Counted from the stretch's first letter, positions 37,896-48,019 are shown. The stretch is DNA of 64,000 nucleotides from Rhizobiaceae bacterium (GCA_017644005.1 JAEPMJ010000001.1:1302001-1366000), one strand, 5' to 3'. The notes: generated by a model not told the origin, from the sequence alone. Made by a program: numbers and translations.

Positions 37896-39205
37896 CCACA
37901 TTTTCCCCGCGCGAGATCGTTTCCGAACTCGACCGCTACATCATCGGCCAGAAAGACGCCAAACGCGCCGTTGCAGTGGCGCTGCGCAATCGCTGGCGCC
38001 GGCAGCAGCTCGAGGGCGCCATGCGCGAAGAAGTGATGCCGAAAAACATCCTGATGATCGGACCGACGGGCGTCGGCAAGACCGAGATTTCGCGCCGTCT
38101 GGCGCGGCTCGCCGGTGCGCCCTTCATCAAGGTCGAGGCGACCAAATTCACCGAAGTCGGTTACGTCGGCCGCGATGTGGAGCAGATCATCCGCGATCTG
38201 GTGGAAGTCGCCATCGGGCTGGTGCGCGAGAAGAAGCGCGAAGAGGTTAAGGCACGGGCACATCTGAATGCGGAAGAACGGGTGCTCGACGCGCTTGTCG
38301 GCAAGACAGCAAGTCCGGCCACACGCGACAGCTTTCGCCGCAAGCTGCGCAACAACGAACTCGACGACAGCGAAATCGAGATCGAGGTGGCGGATACCGG
38401 ATCCGGCGGTATGCCGAACTTCGAGATTCCGGGCATGCCAGGCGCCAATATCGGCGTCATGAATATCAACGACATGCTGCAGAAGGCGATGGGCGGCCAG
38501 CGTACCAAACCGCGCAAGACGACGGTGAAGGATTCCTATGCGCTGCTGATCAACGACGAGTCAGACAAGCTGCTGGACCAGGATGCTGTGGTGCAGGAAG
38601 CGCTTTCCAGCACCCAGAATGACGGGATCGTGTTTCTGGACGAGATCGACAAGATCGCGGCCCGCGATGGCGGCATGGGCGCCGGCGTCAGCCGCGAAGG
38701 CGTACAGCGCGACCTGCTGCCGCTTGTCGAGGGGACGACTGTGGCGACCAAGTACGGCCCGGTGAAGACAGATCATATTCTGTTTATCGCGTCGGGCGCG
38801 TTCCATGTCTCGAAGCCATCCGACCTGTTGCCCGAACTCCAGGGGCGGCTGCCGATCCGCGTCGAACTCCGGGCGCTCGAAAAAGAAGATTTCCGCCGCA
38901 TCCTGACCGAGACCGAAGCCAGCCTGATCAAGCAATATACGGCGCTGATGCAGACCGAGGGGCTGACGCTCGAGTTTACCGACGATGCGATCGACGCGCT
39001 GGCCGGTATTGCCGTCGATCTCAATGCATCGGTCGAGAACATCGGCGCGCGACGTCTGCAGACGGTGATGGAGCGTGTGCTCGATGATATTTCGTTCAAT
39101 GCACCGGACAGTGCCGAAAAGGAATTCACCATCGACGCCGAATATGTGACCAAGAATGTGGGCGATCTCGCCAAAAACACAGATTTGTCGCGATTCATCC
39201 TGTAG
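37892..39205 (+). CDS. hslU: HslUV protease ATPase subunit HslU
   Basis: HslU is the AAA+ unfoldase that feeds substrates to HslV. Walker A is [17 protein letters not shown], Walker B is [14 protein letters not shown], the pore motif appears as GYVGRD, and the C terminus LSRFIL inserts into HslV. The 437-aa length and intermediate I domain are normal. The start overlaps the acetyltransferase stop by four bases. Its promoter is shared with hslV. Confidence 0.97.
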   Translation: MTTFSPREIVSELDRYIIGQKDAKRAVAVALRNRWRRQQLEGAMREEVMPKNILMIGPTGVGKTEISRRLARLAGAPFIKVEATKFTEVGYVGRDVEQIIRDLVEVAIGLVREKKREEVKARAHLNAEERVLDALVGKTASPATRDSFRRKLRNNELDDSEIEIEVADTGSGGMPNFEIPGMPGANIGVMNINDMLQKAMGGQRTKPRKTTVKDSYALLINDESDKLLDQDAVVQEALSSTQNDGIVFLDEIDKIAARDGGMGAGVSREGVQRDLLPLVEGTTVATKYGPVKTDHILFIASGAFHVSKPSDLLPELQGRLPIRVELRALEKEDFRRILTETEASLIKQYTALMQTEGLTLEFTDDAIDALAGIAVDLNASVENIGARRLQTVMERVLDDISFNAPDSAEKEFTIDAEYVTKNVGDLAKNTDLSRFIL

Positions 39206-39222
39206 AAGGCGGGCAGCCGGGC

Positions 39223-39256
39223 CGGGCACAACGATCAGTTCGCGTAATTGTGCCCG
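39223..39256. repeat. Inverted repeat downstream of hslU
   Basis: CGGGCACAA and TTGTGCCCG are perfect 9-bp arms separated by 16 bases, starting 18 bases after hslU. There is no T run, so this may be a weak terminator, an mRNA-stabilising hairpin or an operator for the next gene. Confidence 0.45.
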
Positions 39257-39328
39257 ACTGCGGCTCGACACGCGCGCCGGCAGTTTCTAACCTGAGGCGT
39301 CCCTCGTTTCGGTAACCCTGGGGTGATC

Positions 39329-40300
39329 ATGAAGTTGCGGATGCTGCTTGTACTGGCTTGCCTGGCCCTTGGCCTGGAGACCGGTTTGGCCGCCGTGCTC
39401 GTGCCTGAAGGCAACCGGAACGCAAAACAACCCGAGATTCCCTACGGTTCAGGCAGCCGAACGAAAGCCGCCAAGACGACCTACGACGCCAAATATGAGC
39501 GGGTGCTGAAACTGCTGCGCAACGACGAGCAATTGCGCAAAAAGATCGAAACGACCGCCAGGGACTATGGAATCGATCCGATCCATATCGTTGGCGCCAT
39601 CGTCGGCGAGCATACATACAATGTGGATGTCTACGACCGGCTCCAGACCTATTATGTGAAGGCAATTTCCTACCTGCGCAGCGCGGTGGACTTCCGCCAC
39701 GACGGTGAAAGCGTCGACGATTTCATCAAGCGCCCGCAATTCGATGACTGCAACGAACTCAACGGCAGCTACGCAACCTGGACCTGCCGCGAAGCGGTTT
39801 GGAACGAGGAGTTCCGGGGTAAGGTCGTAGATGGGAAGAAATTTCCCGACGATCGCTTCGGCGCGGTGTTTTTCCAGCCTTTCTACGCCGGACAGACATT
39901 CGGCATTGGCCAGCTGAACCCGCTGACCGCGCTGCAGATGAGCGATCACGTCCATAAAGTATCCGGACTTCCAAAACTCGATCACCGGCGGGCGGCGCAA
40001 GTCTACAAGACGATCATGGACCCGGATCTGTCGCTGCCCTATGTCGCCGCATCGTTGAAAAAGGCCATCGACGCCTATGACAGGATCGCCGGTTACGACA
40101 TCTCCAGGAATCCCGGCATCACCGCCACGCTTTATAATGTCGGCGAGCCGGACGCGCGGGCCTACGCGCTAAAATCAGAGAATGCCGCGCGCCGAATGCG
40201 TGGGCAGGCGCCGCGCATGCCGCAGGAAAACTACTATGGCTGGTTTGTGAACAACAAGCTGGAGCAACTGCGCGAGCTGTTTCCCGAAGTTACGGATTGA
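39329..40300 (+). CDS. DUF1402 family exported protein
   Basis: This 323-aa protein starts with a signal peptide (MKLRMLLVLACLALGLETGLAAV) and matches the DUF1402 family of alphaproteobacteria. The segment DYGIDPIHIVGAIVGEHTYNV and later TFGIGQLNPLTALQMSD recall lysozyme-like transglycosylase folds, where the Glu in GEHTYN could be catalytic; that is an inference. An in-frame GTG two codons upstream is an alternative start. It sits alone after hslU and converges with the XRE regulator with a six-base gap. Confidence 0.8.
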   Translation: MKLRMLLVLACLALGLETGLAAVLVPEGNRNAKQPEIPYGSGSRTKAAKTTYDAKYERVLKLLRNDEQLRKKIETTARDYGIDPIHIVGAIVGEHTYNVDVYDRLQTYYVKAISYLRSAVDFRHDGESVDDFIKRPQFDDCNELNGSYATWTCREAVWNEEFRGKVVDGKKFPDDRFGAVFFQPFYAGQTFGIGQLNPLTALQMSDHVHKVSGLPKLDHRRAAQVYKTIMDPDLSLPYVAASLKKAIDAYDRIAGYDISRNPGITATLYNVGEPDARAYALKSENAARRMRGQAPRMPQENYYGWFVNNKLEQLRELFPEVTD

Positions 40301-40306
40301 GCCAGG

Positions 40307-40660
40307 CTATTCGTTGCCCAGCAACGACAGCAGCTGCGCGAGTTCGTCTTCAGTGAGAGTAGAAATGCGTCTGGCCAGAAGGTTGGCGAGTTCGGTCGCG
40401 GCCGGCGAAAGGCCCGCCGTATCGACAACGACCCTCGGATCGGATCCGGCAGCCAGTTGCTGAAGTTCCTCGACATCGTCCCAGATGAGATTGAAATAGC
40501 CGATGATCTTCTGGGTCATCGCCCAACTCGGTGCACTGCGATGACCATGTTCCAGCGCCGAGAGATAGGCGGCGCTTACCCCCAGCGCCTCGGCCATCTC
40601 CTTCTGATTGACGCCGCGTTCACGCCGCAACTGCCGCAGCTTCTGGCCGAATGGCGTCAT
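40307..40660 (-). CDS. XRE-family transcriptional regulator
   Basis: The 117-aa protein has an N-terminal helix-turn-helix (FGQKLRQLRRERGVNQKEMAEALGVSAAYLSALEHG) and a C-terminal helical tail that may dimerise or bind a ligand. The ORF extends 39 codons upstream in sequence belonging to the Smr gene, so ATG 40660, which overlaps the Smr stop as ATGA, is preferred. Targets are unknown. The tight coupling to Smr suggests a shared mRNA. Confidence 0.88.
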   Translation of the reverse strand: MTPFGQKLRQLRRERGVNQKEMAEALGVSAAYLSALEHGHRSAPSWAMTQKIIGYFNLIWDDVEELQQLAAGSDPRVVVDTAGLSPAATELANLLARRISTLTEDELAQLLSLLGNE

Positions 40661-41205
40661 GTGCCGCCTCCAGGTGTACGACGCAGCTTGACGTAGAACG
40701 CGCCGTCGCCGCCATGCCTTCGCGAGGCTGACGAATAGCCGCTGACAAGTCCGCGAAACGGCGCGGTGGCAAACCACGCGGGAACGGCGCGGCGCAGAAC
40801 TCCTTCGCTCGACGGCGAAGAACCCTTGCCGGTGATGACAAGGACGTGACGAATCCCCTCTCCGTGGGCTCGGTGAAGAAACGACAGGAGCAGACTGTGC
40901 GCAGCAGCCTGGGTAAGGCCATGCAGATCGATGCGGGCTTCAATCTGGATACGACCCTTGGCAATGCGGCCATGGGTTTTGGTGTCGATGGAAGACGGAC
41001 GCGAAGCGGGACGTGGCGGTTTCTGCTGGTCTGGCGCCGGCAGCGACCCGCGTTTCGGCCTTGCCGGTGGCGGGGCAGCAGGTTCAGGCTCCCCATCCCC
41101 CACTTCAGGCTGGCCGCCGCTGCGGTCGAGCGGTGTGACAGTGCTGGCAACCCGCCCCCACAATATTCGGTCTTCCGCCGTCAGCGTCTTTCGCTTGCGG
41201 CTCAT
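40657..41205 (-). CDS. Smr domain protein (MutS2 C-terminal-like)
   Basis: This 182-aa protein has a disordered, Pro- and Arg-rich N terminus and a C-terminal Smr domain marked by IDLHGLTQAAAHSLLLSFL and HVLVITGKGSS. Stand-alone Smr proteins are nucleases or nucleic-acid-binding proteins linked to ribosome-collision rescue or DNA repair. Which applies here is unclear. It overlaps mltA upstream (ATGA-type) and the XRE gene downstream. Confidence 0.9.
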   Translation of the reverse strand: MSRKRKTLTAEDRILWGRVASTVTPLDRSGGQPEVGDGEPEPAAPPPARPKRGSLPAPDQQKPPRPASRPSSIDTKTHGRIAKGRIQIEARIDLHGLTQAAAHSLLLSFLHRAHGEGIRHVLVITGKGSSPSSEGVLRRAVPAWFATAPFRGLVSGYSSASRRHGGDGAFYVKLRRTPGGGT

Positions 41206-42308
41206 GCCCAGTGCTCCGCAAGAGCCGCCGGAACAAGCATGTAGAAATCCGCCTTGTTGCGGATAACACCTGCAACCGCGCCCGCTGCCTGACCCGACCC
41301 GGTGAAGAGATCGCCGCGCGCCGGGCCGATAATGGCCGAGCCGGTGTCCTGCGCAATCATCAGGCGGCGAAATCCACTGCTTCCAAAAGCGTGCAGCGAT
41401 GGCGAGACGACGAACATCGGTGTCGCGAAAGTATGCAGCAGACGGTCCACAGCAAGTGAGCGGCCCGCAGTCAGCGGTACCTTGGCGGCCGCGACCGGCC
41501 CTGCCTCTTCATCATCGACCGCAGCCTCGCGAAAAAAGATGAAAGACCTGTTCTGCCACAGGATCTCGTCGTGCCGTGCGGGATTGGCAGCGAGCCAGGC
41601 GCGGATCGATTGCATGGTCACGTCAGCCAGCGGGATTTCTCCCATGTCGGCGAGAACGCGGCCGATGCCGGTGAAGGGATGGCCCGATTTCGCGGCATAG
41701 GTGACGCGTAACGTATCTCCCTCGGCCATGCGCAGGCGTGCAGCTCCCTGAATGTGAATAAAGAAAAGATCGATGCGATCGGATAGCCAGGCGATCTCAA
41801 GGTGACGGCCGGCAAGCGCGCCGGATTCAATCGCCCGGCGATCGAAATATTCCGAAATCACCCCTCCATGGCGGCGTCCGAAACGAAAGGACGGATCGAT
41901 CTCGGCCGAACGGTTGTCGTCGTCCAGGTCGATCAGATCGTCAGGACGGCGATAGAGGGGAAAACGGAATTCGCGGGTTCTTACGCGGGATGCGCGGGCT
42001 TCCGGCTCATAAAAGCCGGTGACGAAGCCCGTGTCGCGCCCGGGCCGTATCAGAAACGGCCGGAAATGGCGCTCGAAAAAGGCCCGGGCTTCGCCGGCGG
42101 TAATGCCGGCCATGGTTCGCGCTTCGGCGAAAGCCGGCAGAAAGGCCTCTGCCGGTACTCCTATAGCACCGCTTCGATAGGGCTTTTCCGCCGCCCGGAA
42201 TCCGCAGCGGCGAAACGCGGCAAAGGCGGCCTCATGATCGTCGGTATCCCAACCCGGAAGGCTGTCGAAGGTTCTTGCAGCAAACTCAACTCGCGGGAAC
42301 GCCGCCAT
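41202..42308 (-). CDS. mltA: Membrane-bound lytic murein transglycosylase A
   Basis: MltA cleaves the MurNAc-GlcNAc bond to make 1,6-anhydromuropeptides. The MltA fold and 3D domain are evident from DTGFVTGFYEPEARASRVR, FFIHIQGAARLRMAEGDTLRVTYAAKSGHPFTGIGR and the C-terminal IAQDTGSAIIGPARGDLFTGSG with catalytic Asp. No signal peptide or lipobox is seen, whether it starts at ATG 42308 (368 aa) or at the TTG at 42359, which is unusual for a periplasmic enzyme. It is followed by smr with a 4-base overlap. Confidence 0.92.
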   Translation of the reverse strand: MAAFPRVEFAARTFDSLPGWDTDDHEAAFAAFRRCGFRAAEKPYRSGAIGVPAEAFLPAFAEARTMAGITAGEARAFFERHFRPFLIRPGRDTGFVTGFYEPEARASRVRTREFRFPLYRRPDDLIDLDDDNRSAEIDPSFRFGRRHGGVISEYFDRRAIESGALAGRHLEIAWLSDRIDLFFIHIQGAARLRMAEGDTLRVTYAAKSGHPFTGIGRVLADMGEIPLADVTMQSIRAWLAANPARHDEILWQNRSFIFFREAAVDDEEAGPVAAAKVPLTAGRSLAVDRLLHTFATPMFVVSPSLHAFGSSGFRRLMIAQDTGSAIIGPARGDLFTGSGQAAGAVAGVIRNKADFYMLVPAALAEHWA

Positions 42309-42333
42309 CACCCGGCCGCCGGCCTTGCCGCTG

Positions 42334-43038
42334 TCAGTCGTCGGCTTCGGTCGCGACAAGCTTCCAGTTGGGGTCGTTGGAGCGGGTATCGCGCGCGAAG
42401 GTCCAGACGTCCTTGACCTCTGCCACCGTTTCGGGGTCGCCGTCGATCACCTCACCGCTCTTGTCGAGCGTGGCCGAAATAAGCTCGCTGACAATCCGCA
42501 GTGTTATGTGCGCTTCCGAACCCTTCAGTTCGGCAGACACTATGTCCGCCTTGTCGATACCAACGAAGGACGATTGCACCTTCTCGGAGCGTGATTCGCG
42601 GTCGTCGATCGCCGCAACAAATCCTTCGTACACCTCGCGTGACAGAAGGTTCCTGAGCGTGCGCTTGTCGCCATCGGCGTAGGCCATGACGATCATCTCA
42701 TAGGCCAGTTTGGCACCGTCGACGAAAGAGCTCGGATCGAAATCCGGCTCAGCGTCGCGAATGGCGCGCAGGCCTTTGTTCAGATCCGAACCAGGTTTAG
42801 CGACCGCATCGATTGATACGTACCTGTCCTCGGTCTCTGCCGCATCCTTTCGGCGGGGCAGGGATATGACATTTTCCTGGGCGTTGTCGTTTTCCTCGTT
42901 GCGGGTACGACCCGCGGTGTAGGGGTCGAATGGCGGACGCTCGTTTCCCGTACGCCGGCCCAGCACATTGCGGAGCTGATAGAAAATCACCACAGCCGCG
43001 ACGAGAAAAAAGATCGTTCCGAAGTCGAAGAATTGCAT
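42334..43038 (-). CDS. Tim44/TimA-like membrane-anchored protein
   Basis: This 234-aa protein has one N-terminal transmembrane helix (FDFGTIFFLVAAVVIFYQL), a charged disordered linker and a C-terminal Tim44-like domain (AKLAYEMIVMAYADGDKRTLRNLLSREVYEGF). Alphaproteobacterial TimA is the bacterial relative of the mitochondrial import motor scaffold Tim44, and its role in the inner membrane is still unsettled. It is divergent from fxsA and 25 bases upstream of mltA. Confidence 0.92.
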   Translation of the reverse strand: MQFFDFGTIFFLVAAVVIFYQLRNVLGRRTGNERPPFDPYTAGRTRNEENDNAQENVISLPRRKDAAETEDRYVSIDAVAKPGSDLNKGLRAIRDAEPDFDPSSFVDGAKLAYEMIVMAYADGDKRTLRNLLSREVYEGFVAAIDDRESRSEKVQSSFVGIDKADIVSAELKGSEAHITLRIVSELISATLDKSGEVIDGDPETVAEVKDVWTFARDTRSNDPNWKLVATEADD

Positions 43039-43215
43039 TTGATTCGCCAGTTATTCAGGGCATTTCGTCCATTTAAGGCGATCCGCCAGCCGCGGCCCGA
43101 TTTTCCGCGTGTTTTCCACTTCACATATAGAACGCACGGCAACATCATTCAAATCAAGTCAATGAATCCCTATTTGGTGAAAATCGCCCGTTGTCGCGCA
43201 TAAGGATTCGCTCAT

Positions 43216-43695
43216 TTGCCGTTTTCGCTAATTCCGTTCCTGCTTCTGGCCATACCGATCGCCGAAATCGCCGTTTTTTTGGTGGTCGGCGGGCAAATCG
43301 GCGTGCTTGCGACCATATTGCTGATTCTCGCTACGGCTGTAACTGGTTCGATCCTGCTGCGAATTCAGGGCTTTGGCGTCATGTCGCGCATTCGTCAGAC
43401 AATGGATGCGGGGCAATTGCCCGGACGCGACCTGGTGCATGGGTTCATGATCATGGCCGCCGGGCTTCTGCTTCTCACTCCCGGCTTTATTACAGATTCG
43501 ATTGGCTTCCTGCTTTTCGTGCCCGCATTCAGGGATCTTGCCTGGTCGCTGGTGCGCGACCGTGTCGCGGCGGCGGAAGGCACCTCTTTCCAATGGCGGA
43601 CGGGTCGCGGAGGCCAAACGATCGATCTCGACGCCGACGAGTTCGAGCGCGAAGCGCAGCGCGAACCGCGTGACGGTCAAGAACGACTCAGGTGA
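43216..43695 (+). CDS. fxsA: FxsA family membrane protein
   Basis: FxsA is a small cytoplasmic-membrane protein whose overproduction eases F exclusion of phage T7 in E. coli; its normal role is unclear. The 159-aa product has three to four helices starting [20 protein letters not shown], with the family motif [19 protein letters not shown] and a C-terminal charged tail. The start is TTG at 43216, supported by AAGGA eight bases upstream. It is divergent from the Tim44-like gene and precedes secB. Confidence 0.9.
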   Translation: MPFSLIPFLLLAIPIAEIAVFLVVGGQIGVLATILLILATAVTGSILLRIQGFGVMSRIRQTMDAGQLPGRDLVHGFMIMAAGLLLLTPGFITDSIGFLLFVPAFRDLAWSLVRDRVAAAEGTSFQWRTGRGGQTIDLDADEFEREAQREPRDGQERLR

Positions 43696-43798
43696 ATCGC
43701 GCCGCGCCGCGCCTTGTCACCTAGGGCCACCCATGCTAGCCAGCGGCCCAATTTCGGTTTGGCCGCGGCGCGGCCGGTATTACAGGGACTTCCGCTAC

Positions 43799-44305
43799 AT
43801 GGCCAATGAGAGCAACGGGAACGCCGCCGCCGCGCAGGCGCAGCCAGCGCAGAACGCGGTTATCAACATCCTAGCGCAGTATGTGAAGGACTTCTCGTTC
43901 GAGAGCCCGGGCGCGCCGCAGTCGCTTAAGGGGCGCGACAACAAGAACCCGTCGATCAACATCAATGTCAACGTCAACGCCAATCCGATAGCGGACAAGG
44001 AATACGACGTGGCAATGACGCTGACCGCGCAGGCTACTTTCGACAAAGATGTTCTCTTCAATGCCGAGCTCGTTTACGGCGGTGTATTCCGTATCGACGG
44101 CTTCCCGCAGGAACACATGCTGCCGCTGCTGTTCATCGAATGCCCGCGGCTGCTTTTCCCGTTTGCGCGTCAGATCATCGCCGATGCAACGCGCAATGGC
44201 GGCTTCCCGCCGCTGCTCATCGATCCGATCGATTTTGCAAAAATGTTCCAGCAGCGCATGGCCGAGGAGCAGGCAAAGCAGGCCGGCGCACCCAAGGCCG
44301 GCTGA
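43799..44305 (+). CDS. secB: Protein-export chaperone SecB
   Basis: SecB holds preproteins unfolded and passes them to SecA. The 168-aa protein shows the family core: [45 protein letters not shown] and [40 protein letters not shown]. The ORF track begins 99 codons upstream across fxsA, so ATG 43799 is used. It converges with dnaQ after a 14-base gap, and the pair fxsA-secB is typical of this lineage. Confidence 0.96.
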   Translation: MANESNGNAAAAQAQPAQNAVINILAQYVKDFSFESPGAPQSLKGRDNKNPSININVNVNANPIADKEYDVAMTLTAQATFDKDVLFNAELVYGGVFRIDGFPQEHMLPLLFIECPRLLFPFARQIIADATRNGGFPPLLIDPIDFAKMFQQRMAEEQAKQAGAPKAG

Positions 44306-44319
44306 GCCGGCGGCTGGGT

Positions 44320-45015
44320 TCAGCCAGCCTTCAGCCAGATCGCGTTTTCACCCAGTTTCGCGACCATCGCAGCGTGGGCTTCCAGCTCCGCGCTGCTGAT
44401 ACGCGGTGGCAGCGGATTTGGACGGGCGCCAAACGAGACGGTCGCAATTACCGTTTCATCGCGTTCATCAGTGTCGGTGGCGATATCCAGCCCAAGCGCC
44501 GCCTGACGCCCACCGATCAGCTCGATATAGACCTCGGCGAGAAGCTCCGAATCCAGGAGAGCGCCGTGCAACGTGCGATGTGTGTTGTCGATGCCGTAGC
44601 GCCGGCACAGGGCATCGAGTGAATTCGGCCCCATCGGATGTTTGCGTTTGGCGATAGCCAACGTGTCGACGATGCGCTCCGGCGCTATCGGATCGGCACC
44701 TATTCGTTCCAGTTCGGCATTGATGAACCCGGCATCGAAACCCGCATTGTGGGCGACAATGTCCGCCCCTTCTGTGAATTCCAGGAATGCATCCACGACC
44801 TCGGCGAAGCCAGGTTTACCGACGAGATCGGCATCGCTGATTCCATGCACCGCCTGCGCCTCGGGGTGAACCCTGCGGTTACCGGGATTGATGTATTGAT
44901 GAAACGTCCGGCCGGTCGGGAACTTGTTGACTAGCTCGACGCCGCCAATTTCGATGATTCGATCAAGCCGCGGGTCAAGACCGGTGGTTTCGGTGTCCAG
45001 AATGATCTCACGCAC
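44320..45015 (-). CDS. dnaQ: DNA polymerase III epsilon subunit (proofreading exonuclease)
   Basis: DnaQ is the 3'-5' proofreading exonuclease of the replicative polymerase. The DEDDh residues are visible: MREIILDTETTGLDP, ADIVAHNAGFDAGFINAEL and YGIDNTHRTLHGALLDSELLAEVY, where His and Asp complete the site. The length is 231 aa. It lies 17 bases after coaE on the minus strand run ppsR-maf-aroE-coaE-dnaQ that leads away from the probable origin. Confidence 0.97.
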   Translation of the reverse strand: MREIILDTETTGLDPRLDRIIEIGGVELVNKFPTGRTFHQYINPGNRRVHPEAQAVHGISDADLVGKPGFAEVVDAFLEFTEGADIVAHNAGFDAGFINAELERIGADPIAPERIVDTLAIAKRKHPMGPNSLDALCRRYGIDNTHRTLHGALLDSELLAEVYIELIGGRQAALGLDIATDTDERDETVIATVSFGARPNPLPPRISSAELEAHAAMVAKLGENAIWLKAG

Positions 45016-45032
45016 TGCCAGGCGGCTCCCGT

Positions 45033-45629
45033 TCAGCCGGACCGGTCGCGCGCCTTGAGTGTCTCGATCAGTTGGCGAACTGCGGTGCGCGCCGCTTCCA
45101 TACCGGCGCCGGTATCAATGACGAAATCGGCATTGCGCCGCTTCTCGCGATCCGGAACCTGATTCGCCAGTATTGCGGCGAATTTTTCCTCGGTCATCCC
45201 CGGCCGTGACATTACCCTCGACTTTTGCACTTCAGGTGACGCCGTAACCACAAGAATATCGTCAACCCGACCGGTCGCGCCCGTTTCGAACAGCAGCGGA
45301 ATGTCGAGCACGACAAGCGGCGCCCCCGCCTTGCGGTGATGCGCAACGAAGACATCCTGGTCGGCGCGCACGAGCGGATGAATGATCTCTCCCAGCCGAC
45401 GCAGCTTCTGCTGGTCGTTAAGCACTGTGGCTGCGAGCCGCTCGCGGTTGACGACTCCGTTGGACGCGGTGCCTGGAAACTCCGCCTCGATAAGCCCGGC
45501 CGCCTTGCCGGCGTAGAGTCGATGGACGGTTGCGTCGGAATCGTGGACGGGAATTCCCTCATCTACAAACATCTTCGCGGTCGTCGACTTGCCCATGCCG
45601 ATCGAACCGGTAAGGCCGAGTATGATCAT
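45033..45629 (-). CDS. coaE: Dephospho-CoA kinase
   Basis: CoaE performs the last step of coenzyme A synthesis, 3'-phosphorylating dephospho-CoA. The P-loop [19 protein letters not shown] and the [12 protein letters not shown] lid/nucleotide segment are intact. The 222-aa ORF includes 24 upstream codons inside aroE; ATG 45629 overlaps the aroE stop as ATGA and gives 198 aa. It is coupled to aroE and followed by dnaQ. Confidence 0.96.
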   Translation of the reverse strand: MIILGLTGSIGMGKSTTAKMFVDEGIPVHDSDATVHRLYAGKAAGLIEAEFPGTASNGVVNRERLAATVLNDQQKLRRLGEIIHPLVRADQDVFVAHHRKAGAPLVVLDIPLLFETGATGRVDDILVVTASPEVQKSRVMSRPGMTEEKFAAILANQVPDREKRRNADFVIDTGAGMEAARTAVRQLIETLKARDRSG

Positions 45630-46480
45630 CGCCCAGTCTCCAGATCGGCGACAATATGCGCTCTGAGGCCCGCCGTCACCTGCGGGCGTTGCCCGAACCA
45701 ACGCTCGAAGCCAGGCACTGCTTGATGAAGCAGCATGCCCAGACCATCGACAGCAACAAGACCGCGGCGGCGGGCGGCGGCCAAGAGGCTGGTTTCCAGC
45801 GGTGAGTAAACAATGTCAGTGACGACAGCGGCCGTTGGAAGCGGCGCGACGTCGATCACGAGTGGCGGCTGACCGCTCATGCCCAAAGAGGTGGTGTTGA
45901 TCAGCAGATGACAGTGCGGCAGCAGACCGGGTAGTTCATGCCATGCGTGTGCGCCAACCCCAGAATCAAACAGTTGCGCCAATCCGGCTGCCCGTTCGCG
46001 GGTACGGTTGACGACGTGGATATTGGCCACGCCAGCGGTTCGCAATGCAACGATTACCGCGCGCGCCGCGCCGCCTGCGCCGAGAACAACCGCCGTTTCG
46101 GCACTACGCCAAGCCGGTGCACCAGCATCGAGATTTGCCGCGAAACCATAAGCATCCGTATTGCCGCCTATCATCTCGCCTTTTTCGAGCCAGAGCGTGT
46201 TCACTGCGCCTATCGCTTCGGCCGCGGCGTCGCGGCGCGCCGCGAGACGGAATGCGTGCTCCTTGTGGGGGATGGTTACATTGCCGCCGACCCAGCCGTT
46301 CTGCGTCAGGTGGCTTGCAAAATCGGCGAAGCGCTCCGGAGCGACATCGACAGCTTCATAGCTGCCGGCAAGGCCCAGTTCGGCCAGCCAAAAGCGGTGG
46401 ATCAATGGCGAGCGCGAATGCGAAATCGGATGGCCGCATACGAATGCCCGCCGCCCGACATCAGCCATCGATTGCCCCAT
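45626..46480 (-). CDS. aroE: Shikimate dehydrogenase
   Basis: AroE reduces 3-dehydroshikimate with NADPH in the shikimate pathway that feeds the trp genes at the other end of this window. Substrate-site residues lie in [16 protein letters not shown] and [13 protein letters not shown], and the nucleotide-binding [15 protein letters not shown] loop follows. Two ATGs, 46480 and 46468, are both possible; both overlap the end of maf. The length is 284 aa from the first. Confidence 0.96.
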   Translation of the reverse strand: MGQSMADVGRRAFVCGHPISHSRSPLIHRFWLAELGLAGSYEAVDVAPERFADFASHLTQNGWVGGNVTIPHKEHAFRLAARRDAAAEAIGAVNTLWLEKGEMIGGNTDAYGFAANLDAGAPAWRSAETAVVLGAGGAARAVIVALRTAGVANIHVVNRTRERAAGLAQLFDSGVGAHAWHELPGLLPHCHLLINTTSLGMSGQPPLVIDVAPLPTAAVVTDIVYSPLETSLLAAARRRGLVAVDGLGMLLHQAVPGFERWFGQRPQVTAGLRAHIVADLETGR

Positions 46481-47069
46481 GTTCCCGCAAAACCTGAAGG
46501 AGCGGCAGAAGTGGCATGCCGACGATTGTGAAATAGCTGCCTTCGACTGTATCGAACAACTGCGCGCCGAGGCCCTCTATCTGATAGCTGCCGACGCTTT
46601 TCAGGGCAGCGTCGCCAACCGCCGAAAGGTAGCGTCCGGCATAGTGCGGACTGAATTCGCGCATGGTCATATAGGCAGTATCGACGCAGTGCCAATTCAC
46701 CTTGCCGGCTTCTGCGATCACGACCGCGCTGTTCAGTTCATGGGTACGGCCGGAAAGCTCGATCAGGTTGCGGCGCGCCTCATCCATATCGGCTGGTTTG
46801 TGAAACCGCCTGTCTCCGAGATTCATCGTCTGATCGGCCGCGATCACGATCGTATCGGGAAACCGCAAACTGACTTCAGTTGCCTTGGCCTCTGCCAGGA
46901 TCAGTGCAAGTTCGGCCGGTGTGGTGCCTGAATCGTCTATCGCCGTCTCGACCGCGCGTTCATCGACATCGGGGAGTTCGATTCGAAACCGCACTCCCGC
47001 ATTTTCGAGCAGCATGCGGCGCCCAGCGCTGCCTGAAGCGAGAATGACCTCACGGGACTTGGTGAGCAT
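46461..47069 (-). CDS. maf: Maf family nucleotide pyrophosphatase
   Basis: Maf proteins hydrolyse noncanonical or modified nucleoside triphosphates such as dTTP, UTP or m7GTP. The [15 protein letters not shown] start, DERAVE segment and VIAADQTM catalytic region are present in this 202-aa protein. Its subclass, and so its nucleotide preference, is not clear from these motifs alone. It overlaps aroE and is 33 bases downstream of ppsR. Confidence 0.92.
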   Translation of the reverse strand: MLTKSREVILASGSAGRRMLLENAGVRFRIELPDVDERAVETAIDDSGTTPAELALILAEAKATEVSLRFPDTIVIAADQTMNLGDRRFHKPADMDEARRNLIELSGRTHELNSAVVIAEAGKVNWHCVDTAYMTMREFSPHYAGRYLSAVGDAALKSVGSYQIEGLGAQLFDTVEGSYFTIVGMPLLPLLQVLREHGAIDG

Positions 47070-47102
47070 GATGCCTGCCTCTCCGATCGTGGCTTCGCCG
47101 CG

Positions 47103-47939
47103 CTAGCGCGCCTTGCCTCGCAAGGCAAGGATCGCGGCTGCTGTTTCCTCGATCGAGCGGCGTGTAACGTCGATCAGCGGCCAACCATGACGGCTGCACA
47201 GTTGCCGTGCATAGGTCAGTTCTTCTGCAATCACTGCGCGGTCGACATAGTCCTGAGAGCGGTAATCGCCGCTTGAACCGAGGATCCGGTTTTGCCGAAC
47301 ATGCGAGATACGTTCCGCCGAAGCCACGAGTCCGACCACGAGCGGGCCTTTGGCGCCGACCACCTCTGGCGGAACGGGCAAGCCGAGAACGATAGGTACG
47401 TTTGCCGTCTTGATACCGCGATTGGCGAGATAGATGCTGGTCGGCGTCTTCGAGGTGCGCGATATGCCAACCAGCACGACGTCTGCAGCGTCGACGTCGT
47501 TCAGCATCTGGCCGTCATCGTGCTCGAGCGTGAAATTCAGCGCATCGATACGGGTGAAATACTGCGCGTCAAGGACGTGTTGGGCACCAACCCTGCGACC
47601 GGCGGGAGTGCCGAGATATGATTGAAAAACCGTCAGAACCGGCTCGAGCACCGAAACACAGGGGAGGCCCAATGCGGCGCATTTTTTGTCGATGGTGGCG
47701 GCGAGCTCTGTGTCGACGACTGTATAAAGTACGATACCGGGTTCTTCCTCAATATCAGTGAAGGCCCGTTCGAGCTGCTTTCGATTGCGGACTAGCGGGT
47801 AGATGTGCTCGATCGACCGGGCATTCGTGTATTGCGCTGCTGCCGCGCGCCCCGCTGCCAGCAGGGTTTCTCCGGTCGCGTCGGAAATCATGTGCAGGTG
47901 AAAGAAGCTCTGCGGCTTGCTCACATGATCGTCTGGCAT
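47103..47939 (-). CDS. ppsR: Bifunctional kinase/pyrophosphorylase (PPDK/PEPS regulator, DUF299)
   Basis: This family switches pyruvate phosphate dikinase or PEP synthase on and off by ADP-dependent phosphorylation and phosphate-dependent dephosphorylation of a Thr. The P-loop [21 protein letters not shown] and [15 protein letters not shown] start define it. The ORF begins 34 codons earlier, but ATG 47939 gives the family-like 278-aa protein. It is the first leftward gene from the probable origin. Confidence 0.93.
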   Translation of the reverse strand: MPDDHVSKPQSFFHLHMISDATGETLLAAGRAAAAQYTNARSIEHIYPLVRNRKQLERAFTDIEEEPGIVLYTVVDTELAATIDKKCAALGLPCVSVLEPVLTVFQSYLGTPAGRRVGAQHVLDAQYFTRIDALNFTLEHDDGQMLNDVDAADVVLVGISRTSKTPTSIYLANRGIKTANVPIVLGLPVPPEVVGAKGPLVVGLVASAERISHVRQNRILGSSGDYRSQDYVDRAVIAEELTYARQLCSRHGWPLIDVTRRSIEETAAAILALRGKAR

Positions 47940-47951
47940 GCTGTGATGTTG

Positions 47952-47960
47952 TGTGGACAA
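47952..47960 (-). promoter_or_regulatory. DnaA-box-like 9-mer
   Basis: The minus strand reads TTGTCCACA, one base from the TTATCCACA consensus, 13 bases before the ppsR start codon. Confidence 0.55.
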
Positions 47961-48010
47961 AGGAGGGTTCCGGCGGATGTTTGTGCACCGACAATCTAGC
48001 AGAGGGCCTG

Positions 48011-48019
48011 ATATCCACA
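48011..48019 (+). promoter_or_regulatory. DnaA-box-like 9-mer
   Basis: ATATCCACA differs from TTATCCACA only at the first base. It lies in the same gap, 51 bases from the other candidate box and in the opposite orientation. Confidence 0.5.
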
